NCBI GenBank assembly: GCA_016713305.1
Contig: JADJPK010000031.1
Location: 826,210 to 890,209, forward strand
DNA length: 64,000 nt
DNA from: Betaproteobacteria bacterium
Lineage (GTDB): Bacteria; Pseudomonadota; Gammaproteobacteria; Burkholderiales; Ga0077523
Direction of reading: 5' to 3'
The notes beneath the pieces are model-generated. The model saw only the letters and a program-made list of their open reading frames with translations, did no database searches and was not told where the DNA came from. Position numbers and translations under genes: made by a program. Shown in pieces: positions 1 to 10,915 of this stretch; the stretch's first letter is position 1, and every line of letters begins with the position of its first letter.

Positions 1-977
1 GAGACGGCCGAGGTTGGGGTCGGAGGCGAAGAACGCGGTCTTGACCAGAGGCGAATTCGCAATGGATCGGGCGACGCGCAACGCCTCGTCCGCCGTGGCG
101 GCCCCTTGCACCTCGACCGTGATGAACTTGGTCGCCCTTCGCCGTCGCGCGCAATCGCTTGCGCCAGAGGCACCGCCACTTGCAGGACGGTGTCGCAGAG
201 TTCGCCGTACCGCGCATCGCCAGCCGAGGCGATCTCGGGCATGCCGGAACGACCGGTGGCGATCAGCACGAACGAATCGTTGGTGGAGGTATCGCCGTCG
301 ACGGTGACGCGATTGAAGGATCGGTCGGCGACTTCGCGCACGAGGGAATCGAGGACAGGCCGGGCAACGCAGGCATCGGTGGCGATGAACGCAAGCATGG
401 TGGCCATGTTCGGCTGCAGCATCCCCACTCCCTTGGCGATGCCGGTCACCGTGACCGGGCTGCCGCCGATCGCTGCGCGCCTGGAGAATCCCTTGGGGAC
501 GGTGTCGGTCGTCATGATGGCGGAAGCCGCCTCGGCCCAGTGGTCCGGAGCCAGTGTTTCCACGCAGGCAGGCAGCGCGCGCTCGATGCGATCGACGGGC
601 AGGTGCTCGAGGATCACCCCGGTGGAGAAAGGAAGGATCTCGCCCGGGGTGGTGCCCAGGAGTTGCGCCACCGCACGGCAGGTGGCGAGCGCGGCCTCCC
701 GGCCCTGCGCTCCGGTGCCGCAATTCGCGTTGCCGGCATTGACGATGAGGCCGCGGCATCCCGCCGACGCGCTCAAGTGCTGCCGGCAGACTTGCACGGG
801 TGCGGCGGCGAAGCTGTTCTGCGTGAAGACGCCCGCCACCACCGAGCCGGGCGCAAGGCGCATGAGCATGAGATCGCGGCGATCGGCCTTGCGGATGCCG
901 GCTTCGGCGAAGCCCAGTTCGACGCCATCGACGGCGTGCATCGCCGCGGGGTCGGGCGGAGAAAGGTTCACGGCCAT
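1..977 (-). CDS. argJ: Bifunctional glutamate N-acetyltransferase / amino-acid acetyltransferase ArgJ (5' part; runs off the left edge)
   Basis: ArgJ transfers acetyl groups from N-acetylornithine to glutamate in the cyclic arginine pathway. About 325 codons are visible, of roughly 400 in the family, because the 3' end lies outside the window. The minus-strand translation begins MAVNLSPPDP and contains the family block NAGNANCGTG. It also contains ATMLAFIATDA, in which the Thr of the ATML segment is the autoprocessing site and nucleophile. The ATG at 977 is preceded by a purine-rich AGAGAG. It follows secA on the same strand after 60 bases, a usual betaproteobacterial neighbourhood. No stop or frameshift was noticed in the visible part. 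Confidence 0.93.
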   Translation of the reverse strand, partial: MAVNLSPPDPAAMHAVDGVELGFAEAGIRKADRRDLMLMRLAPGSVVAGVFTQNSFAAAPVQVCRQHLSASAGCRGLIVNAGNANCGTGAQGREAALATCRAVAQLLGTTPGEILPFSTGVILEHLPVDRIERALPACVETLAPDHWAEAASAIMTTDTVPKGFSRRAAIGGSPVTVTGIAKGVGMLQPNMATMLAFIATDACVARPVLDSLVREVADRSFNRVTVDGDTSTNDSFVLIATGRSGMPEIASAGDARYGELCDTVLQVAVPLAQAIARDGEGRPSSSRSRCKGPPRRTRRCASPDPLRIRLWSRPRSSPPTPTSAV

Positions 978-1037
978 TTCAGTGCTCTCTGGAAACGGTA
1001 GAGGTGTCAGCGGAGAGCGGCGCGCGGGCGCCGCGGG

Positions 1038-3767
<2,730 letters not shown>

Positions 3768-3801
3768 GAGATTGGTGAGCGTTGTACGCCTGCAAAATGC
3801 A

Positions 3802-3835
3802 TCGAGGGGTGAGCACCGCTGTCCTCACCCCTCGA
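3802..3835. promoter_or_regulatory. Perfect 12-bp inverted repeat in the secA-dciA spacer
   Basis: The arms TCGAGGGGTGAG and CTCACCCCTCGA are exact reverse complements around a 10-base loop. The element ends 35 bases before the secA start codon and 216 bases before dciA. No T-run follows on either strand, so it is not a standard intrinsic terminator. It could be an operator for a dimeric regulator or a hairpin in the secA leader. Its function is not known. Confidence 0.6.
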
Positions 3836-4050
3836 GCGCAATTCAGAATTCGTGGTGCCCCGATCCGGCCTGGGCCCGCGAAGAACCCGTCCGGGCAACC
3901 GCCTGCACGCTGGATTCCGCACCAGCGCGTGCCACCGTGCGCCTGCTGCCCGACTCCGCGGGCCTCATCGGTCCCGACATCGCAGGATGCTCACGAACAC
4001 CCCGATTTTCCGCGCCTTTCATGACGGAAATCGTGACGAGAACATGCACC

Positions 4051-4566
4051 ATGACCGATCCGGCCGATATTAACATACGACCCATGGACCGTCCCCGCCG
4101 CCCCGTGCCCCGCTCGACGCCTGCTGCTGCCCCCCGCTCCCGAGGCAAGACCGTGCGGGACTGGCTGGGCTCGCTGGGCGATTCGGCGTCGATCGCCGAT
4201 CACGCCCGCCTTCTCGCCGGCATCCAGCGGACCCTGGCGTCCGTCCTGCCGCCGTTGCTCCGGACGGAAGTCCAGGTGGCCAATTTCCGACAGGGGACTC
4301 TCGTGGTGGGCGCGACCAACGGGGCCGTGGCTCACCGGCTGCGCACCCTCTCGGGGTCGGTCCTCGACCGGCTCCGCGCGGAAGGAGTGGCGGCAAGCAC
4401 GCTCAAGGTGGAGGTTCGACCGCTTCCGGTCACCCCGGCGTCCGCGCCCAAGAGAGCGGTCCTCTCGACGGAGGCCAGGACCCGTCTGGAGGAGTTGTCG
4501 CGGAACCTCCCGGAGTCTCCCGTGCGCGAGGCGGTGCTCAGGATGATTCGGCAGGCGCGCCGCTGA
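4051..4566 (+). CDS. dciA: DUF721 / DciA-family protein (replicative helicase loader)
   Basis: The product is 171 residues. It has a basic, Pro/Arg-rich N-terminus and a DUF721 core from about residue 50 (LLAGIQRTLASVLPPLL, then a TLVVGATNGAVAHRLR-like strand-helix unit). DciA proteins load or stimulate DnaB in bacteria without DnaC, which is usual for betaproteobacteria. The start at 4051 was chosen because it follows a GACGAGAA stretch; an in-frame ATG at 4084 has no ribosome site. The placement divergent from secA and beside lpxC is common in this group. The C-terminus is short and basic (MIRQARR). Confidence 0.8.
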   Translation: MTDPADINIRPMDRPRRPVPRSTPAAAPRSRGKTVRDWLGSLGDSASIADHARLLAGIQRTLASVLPPLLRTEVQVANFRQGTLVVGATNGAVAHRLRTLSGSVLDRLRAEGVAASTLKVEVRPLPVTPASAPKRAVLSTEARTRLEELSRNLPESPVREAVLRMIRQARR

Positions 4567-4593
4567 CCGCCTCTGCCCATGGGGCACCCGGCT

Positions 4594-4779
4594 TCACAGG
4601 ACCAGGATCACCCGCTCGAGCACGTAGAAGGCCATCACGATCGCCAGAAGGATCACGGCGTAGCGGAGGATCTGTCCCGCGAGCCGCAGGTAGCGCCTGT
4701 CCCGCTTGAGCACGAACAAGAGGAAACTGCCGCCGATGGCGAGCAGGACCAGGAAGCCGACGATCCGGATGACCAGCAT
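4594..4779 (-). CDS. Small two-helix membrane protein of unknown function
   Basis: The product is 61 residues, beginning MLVIRIVGFLVLLAIGGSF. Two hydrophobic segments (about residues 4-23 and 39-58) flank a basic loop with KRDRRYLR, which predicts a cytoplasmic loop and both ends outside, or the reverse. It lies 24 bases downstream of lpxC on the same strand and is convergent with dciA (27-base gap), so it is probably co-transcribed with lpxC. No specific family was recognised. Confidence 0.6.
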   Translation of the reverse strand: MLVIRIVGFLVLLAIGGSFLLFVLKRDRRYLRLAGQILRYAVILLAIVMAFYVLERVILVL

Positions 4780-4803
4780 CGTGCCGACGCCGTCGGACCT
4801 TCC

Positions 4804-5715
4804 CTAGCTGGCGAGCAACTGCAGCCGGGCGAAGGCGGGCGCCTGCGACTCCTCGGCGAACGTGGCGTATTCCCAGGCACGCTCGTTCTCCAGCAGCCGG
4901 CGAAGCAGTGCATTGTTGAGCGCATGGCCGGACTTGTGGGCACTGAAGCTGCCGATCAGAGGGTGCCCCAGGAGGTACAGATCGCCGATGGCATCGAGAA
5001 CCTTGTGCTTCACGAACTCGTCCTCGTAGCGCAGGCCATCCTCGTTCAGGATGCGGTATTCGTCCATCACGATCGCATTGTCCAGGCTGTCCCCAAGGGC
5101 GAGGCCCTGGGACCGCATGCTCTCCACTTCGTGCATGAACTCGAACGTTCTGGCACGGCTCACTTCGCGCACGTAGGAGATCTCGTCGAAATCCACGACC
5201 ACTCGGTTGCCCGAGACGTCGAACGCGGGATGCTTGAAATCGATCGAGAAGTCGAGCCGGAAGCCCGCATACGGTTCCAGCCGTGCCCACTTGTCCCCGT
5301 GGCTCACTTCCACGGGCTCCCTGACACGAATGAACCGCTTGGGAGCGTTCTGCTCTTCCACACCGGCCGACTGGATCAGGAAGACGAACGGCGCGGCGCT
5401 GCCGTCCATGATCGGAACTTCCGCCGAGGTGAGATCCACGTACACATTGTCGATGCCCAGCCCCGCGAGCGCCGACATGAGGTGCTCCACCGTGGACACC
5501 CGCACGCCGTCCTTGTCCAGACACGACGACAGGCGCGTGTCCTTCACTGCATAGGGGCCGGCGGGAATGTCGACGGGATCCGCGAGATCGGTCCGGCGGA
5601 AGACGATGCCGGTGTTGACCGCCGCCGGACGCAAGGTCATGAGGACCTTCTCTCCGGTGTGCAGTCCCACGCCGGTCGCCCGGACGACATTCTTGAGGGT
5701 TCTTTGCTTCAGCAT
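4804..5715 (-). CDS. lpxC: UDP-3-O-acyl-N-acetylglucosamine deacetylase LpxC
   Basis: LpxC is the zinc enzyme that makes the first committed step of lipid A synthesis, removing acetate from UDP-3-O-acyl-GlcNAc. The product is 303 residues and starts MLKQRTLKN, the normal family start; an upstream extension of the same frame has no family similarity. Zinc and catalytic motifs are present: VEHLMSAL with His78, HKVLDAIGD, and KSGHALNN near the C-terminus. It sits downstream of ftsZ, as in most proteobacteria, with a 248-base gap. Confidence 0.97.
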   Translation of the reverse strand: MLKQRTLKNVVRATGVGLHTGEKVLMTLRPAAVNTGIVFRRTDLADPVDIPAGPYAVKDTRLSSCLDKDGVRVSTVEHLMSALAGLGIDNVYVDLTSAEVPIMDGSAAPFVFLIQSAGVEEQNAPKRFIRVREPVEVSHGDKWARLEPYAGFRLDFSIDFKHPAFDVSGNRVVVDFDEISYVREVSRARTFEFMHEVESMRSQGLALGDSLDNAIVMDEYRILNEDGLRYEDEFVKHKVLDAIGDLYLLGHPLIGSFSAHKSGHALNNALLRRLLENERAWEYATFAEESQAPAFARLQLLAS

Positions 5716-5963
5716 CTCGCTTTCAGGCACGGCTCCGATATCGGTTGGGAAACCCGGCGCAGGCGAAGGTTCGCGGCGCGAGCACCCCGAAGCACCGGGG
5801 AATCGGCCCCTTGTCGCCGGTGCCGGACGGCACCTCCGCACTTCCGTTCGACATCGCTAACTGGTTGATCAGGTTACCACAACGAACCCTGTTCAGACAT
5901 CAGTCCAGCACATCTGCATCCGGGGCCGCGAGGCGGTGCAGCCCCGGACGCATTCACCCGGAA

Positions 5964-7121
5964 TCAGTCCGCCTGCTTGCGCAGGAATGCCGGAATGTCC
6001 AGGGTCTCGATGCCGGAAAGCTTCATCGCCTCCACGGTGTCACGGTTGCGCCGGCGGATGACCGCGGGCGTATCCAGATCGCCGTAGTTCGGCTCGGCCG
6101 CGATGGGCATGCTGTCCGTGCCGGTCTTGATGACCTGCAACGGCTTGGCCTGCTGACGGCTGACGGGCGGTGAGCCGAGACCGGTGGCGACCATGGTCAC
6201 ACGAAGATCGTCGCCCAGGGTCTCGTCGATGACCGTGCCCACGATGACGGTTGCGTCGTCGGCCGTGAACCCCTTGATGGTGTTCATGACCTCGTGCACT
6301 TCCTTCATCTTGAGGTTGGTCGCCGCCGTGATGTTCACCAGCACGCCGCGGGCCCCGGCAAGGTTCACGTCTTCCAGCAGCGGGCTGGCGACCGCCTGCT
6401 CGGCCGCCTGGGCGGCGCGGTGCGGACCGGACGCAAGGGCGGAACCCATCATGGCCATGCCCATCTCCGACATGACCGTGCGCACGTCGGCGAAGTCGAC
6501 GTTGACCAGACCCGGACACTTGATGACTTCGGCGATGCCCGCGACCGCGCCGTGAAGCACGCTGTTCGCGGCCTTGAAGGCGTCCAGCATGGAGATGTCC
6601 TCGCCAAGCACCGCCATCAGCTTGTCGTTCGGGATGATGATCAGCGAGTCCACGTGACGGCTCAGGTCCTCGAGGCCCTGCATGGCGATCTTGAGCCGTT
6701 TGCCTTCGAAACTGAACGGCTTGGTCACCACCGCCACCGTGAGAATGCCCAGTTCCCTGGCCACCTCCGCCACGATGGGCGCCGCCCCCGTGCCGGTACC
6801 GCCTCCCATGCCGGCCGTGAGGAACAGCATGTCCGCACCTTCGATGAGTTCGATGATGCGCTCGCGGTCCTCCATCGCCGCCTGCTTGCCGACTTCCGGA
6901 TTGGCGCCGGCACCCAGTCCCTTGGTGACGCTGGTCCCCAACTGCAGGATCTGACCGGAGCGATTGCGCTTGAGCGCCTGCGCGTCGGTGTTCATGCAGA
7001 TGAATTCCACGCCGTCGACCCCCTGGTCGATCATGTGATCGACCGCATTGCCGCCGCAACCACCCACACCCACCACCTTGATGACCGCCTCTTGCGGCTG
7101 GGCATCCACAATTTCGAACAT
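5964..7121 (-). CDS. ftsZ: Cell division GTPase FtsZ
   Basis: FtsZ is the tubulin homologue that forms the Z-ring. The product is 385 residues. The tubulin signature GGGTGTG is at residues 106-112, and the guanine-binding VGVGGCGGNAV is at the N-terminus. The conserved C-terminal tail DIPAFLRKQAD binds FtsA and ZipA-type partners. The start at 7121 is fixed by a strong GAGGAGG site. It is the last division gene of the cluster, 80 bases after ftsA. Confidence 0.98.
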   Translation of the reverse strand: MFEIVDAQPQEAVIKVVGVGGCGGNAVDHMIDQGVDGVEFICMNTDAQALKRNRSGQILQLGTSVTKGLGAGANPEVGKQAAMEDRERIIELIEGADMLFLTAGMGGGTGTGAAPIVAEVARELGILTVAVVTKPFSFEGKRLKIAMQGLEDLSRHVDSLIIIPNDKLMAVLGEDISMLDAFKAANSVLHGAVAGIAEVIKCPGLVNVDFADVRTVMSEMGMAMMGSALASGPHRAAQAAEQAVASPLLEDVNLAGARGVLVNITAATNLKMKEVHEVMNTIKGFTADDATVIVGTVIDETLGDDLRVTMVATGLGSPPVSRQQAKPLQVIKTGTDSMPIAAEPNYGDLDTPAVIRRRNRDTVEAMKLSGIETLDIPAFLRKQAD

Positions 7122-7201
7122 GTCTACCGCCTCCTCTAGCTGATTGCACCCTCGCAACGAACCCGCAATCCCACTGCCAATTCCCTGCCTGCCTGCCGCG
7201 G

Positions 7202-8473
7202 TCAGAAATTGACCGCGAACCATTCCTTCATGCGCGAGAACACCTGCTGAACGCTGCCTGTCGACAGCTTCGCGAGGTCCCGCCGCTTCTGTTGTTCGTA
7301 AGCCGCACCGAGCAGGCCGATGCCGGTGGAGTACCTCGGTCCGCACACCACCTCCGCGAGCGGCCCGGCGTAGTTGGGTACGCCCAGACGCACCGGCATG
7401 TGGAAGACCTCCTCTCCCAGTTCGACCATCCCCTGCATGCCCGCGCTGCCTCCGGTGATGACGATTCCCGACGACAGCAGGTCCTCGTAGCCGCTGCGCC
7501 GCAGTTCCGCCTGCACCAGCGAGTACAGTTCCTCCACCCTCGGCTCGATCACTTCCGCCAGGGTCTGCCGCGAGAGCAGCCGCGGCCCCCGGTCGCCCAC
7601 GCCCGGCACCTCGACCATCTCCGACGGATTGGCGAGCTGACGCAGCGCGCAGCCGTACTTGCGCTTGATCTCCTCCGCGTCCTTGGTGGGCGTGCGCAGC
7701 GCCATGGCGATGTCGTTGGTGATCTGGTCGCCCGCGATGGGAATCACGGCGGTGTGCCGGATCGCGCCTTGCGTGAAGACCGCGATGTCGGCCGTGCCGC
7801 CGCCGATGTCCACGATCGCCACGCCCAGGTCCTTCTCGTCCTCCGACAGCGTGGCCATCGCCGACGCCAGCGGCTGCAGGATGAGATCGCGCACCTCGAG
7901 ACCGCAGCGGCGCACGCACTTGAGGATGTTCTGCGCCGCCGAGACCGCGCCCGTCACGATGTGGACCTTCACCTCGAGACGCACGCCCGCCATGCCGAGC
8001 GGCTCGCGGACATCCTCCTGTCCGTCGATGACGAACTCCTGGTTGAGCACATGCAGGATCTGCTGGTCCGTGGGGATGTTCACGGCCTTCGCCGTCTCGA
8101 TCACGCGGTCCACGTCGAGCTGCGACACCTCGCGATCCTTCACCGCCACCATCCCGTGGGAGTTGAAGCTCTTGATGTGGCTGCCCGCGATCCCGGTGTA
8201 CACCTCCTTGATCTTGCAGTCGGCCATCAGCTCCGCTTCCTCCAGCGCGCGCTGGATCGCCGTGACCGTCGATTCGATGTTGACCACCACGCCCTTCTTC
8301 AGGCCGCGGGAAGGGTGGCTGCCCAGACCGACCACCTCGAACCCGCCCTCCGGCTTTGCCTCGGCGACGATCGCCACGATCTTGGACGTGCCGATGTCGA
8401 GCCCGACCATGAGGTTGCGCACGTCCTTCGGCTTGTTCATGAGCGCCATCCGTTTCGTTTCTGCCAGGTCCAT
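7202..8473 (-). CDS. ftsA: Cell division actin-like ATPase FtsA
   Basis: FtsA anchors FtsZ filaments to the membrane and recruits late division proteins. The product is 423 residues. Actin-fold phosphate loops are visible: LDIGTSKIVAIVAE near the N-terminus, VDIGGGTADIAVF in the middle, and the adenosine segment IVITGGSAGM. The C-terminal membrane-targeting helix RMKEWFAVNF is present. The start at 8473 has a GAGGGAGA site eight bases upstream. A downstream ATG at 8440 gives the more usual N-terminus (MNKPKDVRNL) but lacks a ribosome site. Confidence 0.95.
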   Translation of the reverse strand: MDLAETKRMALMNKPKDVRNLMVGLDIGTSKIVAIVAEAKPEGGFEVVGLGSHPSRGLKKGVVVNIESTVTAIQRALEEAELMADCKIKEVYTGIAGSHIKSFNSHGMVAVKDREVSQLDVDRVIETAKAVNIPTDQQILHVLNQEFVIDGQEDVREPLGMAGVRLEVKVHIVTGAVSAAQNILKCVRRCGLEVRDLILQPLASAMATLSEDEKDLGVAIVDIGGGTADIAVFTQGAIRHTAVIPIAGDQITNDIAMALRTPTKDAEEIKRKYGCALRQLANPSEMVEVPGVGDRGPRLLSRQTLAEVIEPRVEELYSLVQAELRRSGYEDLLSSGIVITGGSAGMQGMVELGEEVFHMPVRLGVPNYAGPLAEVVCGPRYSTGIGLLGAAYEQQKRRDLAKLSTGSVQQVFSRMKEWFAVNF

Positions 8474-8490
8474 CGCCCGATCTCCCTCGG

Positions 8491-9201
8491 TCAAGCCCCT
8501 TTGTTCACTGTCTTCAGGCGGACGGCGAATCCGTTCGGATACCGCAGGTCCACCATCCTTGGCGGCTCCTTCATGAGCCCGACGCTCGTCACATAGGCAT
8601 CCGCGAACTTGGAAAGCCGTTCGACGACGCGCTCGCGTCCCAGCTCGAGGGTCATGCCGTCCTCGAGTTGCACCGTCCACGCGCGGCGTTCCGACACGCG
8701 GATGTCCTGCACGCGCCGTCCGAGCGGCGCGAGCGCGCGATCGAAGGCGGCGTAATTCGTGGCCATGTCTCCGGCCAGTTCCGGCGGACCGGAAAAGACC
8801 GGCAGCGGGTCGTCCGACGCCGCCGTGAAGATCTCGCCGTGGGTGTTCACGAGGCCGTCCTGCCTCCAGCGCGCGAGCACCGCGTGCTCCTCGAGCGTCA
8901 CTTCGAGTCGGTCGGGCCATTGCCTGCGCACCTGGACCTTGCGCACCCAGGGCAGCTTCTCGAAGGCCAGGCGGGAAGCATCGAGATTGATGGTGAAGAA
9001 GGTGCCGCGCAGTTCGCGGTGCACGACGTTGTCGATCTGCGTGGGCGTGACCCGGGAGATGCTTCCTGTGATCACCACTTCGCGCACTGGAAACAAGGGG
9101 GAATGCACGGTGACGAGGATCCCGATGTAGAGCAGCCCGAGCGCGAACACGCCGAAGAGCAGCGACGAGATCGTCGAGAGCGCTTCCGGTCTATCCCACA
9201 T
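8491..9201 (-). CDS. ftsQ: Cell division protein FtsQ
   Basis: FtsQ is a bitopic membrane protein of the divisome that links early and late proteins (FtsB/FtsL). The product is 236 residues, with a short cytoplasmic end, one transmembrane segment (about residues 12-31) and a POTRA domain (FPVREVVITGSISRVTPTQI). A beta domain follows, with the typical LPWVRKVQVRRQWPDRLEV segment. The start overlaps the ddlB stop (ATGTGGGATAG). Confidence 0.95.
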   Translation of the reverse strand: MWDRPEALSTISSLLFGVFALGLLYIGILVTVHSPLFPVREVVITGSISRVTPTQIDNVVHRELRGTFFTINLDASRLAFEKLPWVRKVQVRRQWPDRLEVTLEEHAVLARWRQDGLVNTHGEIFTAASDDPLPVFSGPPELAGDMATNYAAFDRALAPLGRRVQDIRVSERRAWTVQLEDGMTLELGRERVVERLSKFADAYVTSVGLMKEPPRMVDLRYPNGFAVRLKTVNKGA

Positions 9202-10111
9202 GCGCGGACTCCAGGATGCGCAGCACGAGCGCGGTGAAATCGATGCCCGCGACCTTGGCCGCCATCGGCACGAGACTGTGCCCGGTCATTCCCGGCGACG
9301 TGTTCATCTCGAGCAGGGAGACGCTGCCGTCGGCCCGGCGGATGAGATCGGCGCGGCCCCAGCCTTCGCATCCCAGCGCGGCCGCGGCACGCATCACCAG
9401 CGCGCGCAGACGCATCTCCTCGGCGGCATCTAGTCCGCAGGGGCAGTGGTACTTCGTCTCGTCGCTGAAGTACTTGTTCTGGTAGTCGTAGTTGCCTTGG
9501 GGTGCCTCGATGCGGATGAGCGGCAGCGCCTCATCGTCCAGAAACGCCGCGGTGAGTTCCTGGCCGGCGACGAACTCCTCGGCGAGGATGAGCCGGTCAT
9601 GCCTGGCGGCCAGCGCGTAGGCATCCGGCAGCTGGTCGGGGCGGGTCACCTTGGTGAGCCCGATCGTGGACCCCTCGCGTGCCGGCTTCACGATGAGCGG
9701 CAGACCCAGCGTGGCGCACACCGCATTCCAGTCGGACGTCGCGGCCAGCACCTCCCACTTCGGCGTCGGCAGGCCGTTCGCCACCCACACCATCTTGGTC
9801 CGCACCTTGTCCATGCACAGCGCGGAGGCCATGACACCGCTGCCCGTGTAGGGAATGCCCAGCAGCTCGAGCGCCCCCTGGACGGTACCGTCCTCGCCAT
9901 AGCGCCCGTGCAGCGCGATGAAGACCCGGTCGAAGCCGTCACGCCTGAGGTCCAGCAGTTCGCGCTGCGCCGGATCGAAGGCGTGCGCGTCCACGCCCGC
10001 CCCCTGCAGCGCGGCCAGCACAGCGGTGCCCGACAGAATGGAGATCTCGCGCTCCGCGGACCGTCCGCCGAACAGCACCGCCACCTTGCCGAAATCGGTC
10101 GGCTTCGTCAC
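9191..10111 (-). CDS. ddlB: D-alanine--D-alanine ligase DdlB
   Basis: This ATP-grasp ligase makes the D-Ala-D-Ala dipeptide for MurF. The product is 306 residues. Family segments include VLFGGRSAEREISI, FIALHGRYGEDGTVQG, PLIVKPAREGSTIG, and LEMNTSPGMTGHSL for metal and substrate binding. The GTG start at 10111 has a GAGAGGAAG site and overlaps the native murB stop (GTGA), showing translational coupling. The reading frame is intact. Confidence 0.96.
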   Translation of the reverse strand: MTKPTDFGKVAVLFGGRSAEREISILSGTAVLAALQGAGVDAHAFDPAQRELLDLRRDGFDRVFIALHGRYGEDGTVQGALELLGIPYTGSGVMASALCMDKVRTKMVWVANGLPTPKWEVLAATSDWNAVCATLGLPLIVKPAREGSTIGLTKVTRPDQLPDAYALAARHDRLILAEEFVAGQELTAAFLDDEALPLIRIEAPQGNYDYQNKYFSDETKYHCPCGLDAAEEMRLRALVMRAAAALGCEGWGRADLIRRADGSVSLLEMNTSPGMTGHSLVPMAAKVAGIDFTALVLRILESAHVG

Positions 10112-10913
10112 TTCGCTTCCTCTCCGACGATCCGGACTTCCGCTTCCCGATGCGCGCGCCCTTGAGTGCGCATGATTCGATGAGACGTGCCGCGTGGTCG
10201 CCCGGCGGATTGCGGAATACCGAGCCCGCGTTGGGCATCTCGAGCGGCTGGGTGGCGATGCGCCGGGACAGGAAGTCCTTGATCCTCGCCCGGGCGGCAT
10301 GGCCGTCGCCGGGACGGAAACGGAACCACGCGGCCGCGAACCATTCCTCGTCAGCGCCCGTCGTGGCGCGCGAAAGGGCGCAGTGCCGGTAGCCGATGTC
10401 GTAGTCCGACACCGGACGCTCGCGCGCCTCCCCGCGATGGTCCACGACCAGCACCTTCTCGACCCAGCGCCACGTCTCCGATCCGTAGCAGCCTGCGTTC
10501 ATCGCGAGCGCGCCGCCCACGGTGCCGGGAATGCCCGCGAGAAATTCCGCGCCTTCGAGTTCGTGCAACGCGGCCTGCCGGGCCACCTTCGGACTCGCCA
10601 CGCCAGCCTCCGCATACAGCAGTCCGCCGGCCTGCAGTTCCAGACGCCTGAGCGCGCCATGCGTGAAGACCACGGTGCCCCGCAGTCCGCCGTCCCGCAC
10701 CAGCAGGTTGCTGCCCAGACCCACGAAGTGAAGCGGCTCGTTCGGCTCGACACGCTGCAGGAACGCGACGAGATCGTCGAGGTCCGCCGGTATGTAGGCA
10801 CGGTCCGCCGCGCCGCCCACGCGCCAGCTGGTGTGACGGCTCATGGGCTCGTCCAGGCGCAGTTCGCCTCTCAGTCCGTGGGTCGTCATGGCGAGGGGTT
10901 CGGACATGTCCAT
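10108..10913 (-). pseudogene. murB: UDP-N-acetylenolpyruvoylglucosamine reductase MurB, with an internal deletion near the 3' end
   Basis: MurB is the FAD enzyme that makes UDP-MurNAc. The N-terminal and FAD parts are good: HTSWRVGGAAD, GLGSNLLVRDGG, GIPGTVGGALAMNAGCYG, and GSVFRNPPGDHAARLIESC with the catalytic Ser. After LKGARIG (about 10150) the sequence jumps, out of frame, to EAEVRIVGEEAK and the stop at 10108, the normal MurB C-terminus that contains the catalytic Glu. The roughly 45 residues expected between them (the SEKHANFIVN block) are absent. As given, the frame runs on into ddlB to 9939. MurB is essential, so an assembly or sequencing deletion is the likely cause. The start at 10913 or 10907 follows the murC stop closely. 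Confidence 0.88.
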
Positions 10914-10915
10914 GT

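Noticed and set aside
9939..10107. Extended C-terminus of MurB reading through ddlB
   Set aside because: This tail is an out-of-frame reading of ddlB; the real MurB C-terminus (EAEVRIVGEEAK) is visible in another frame.
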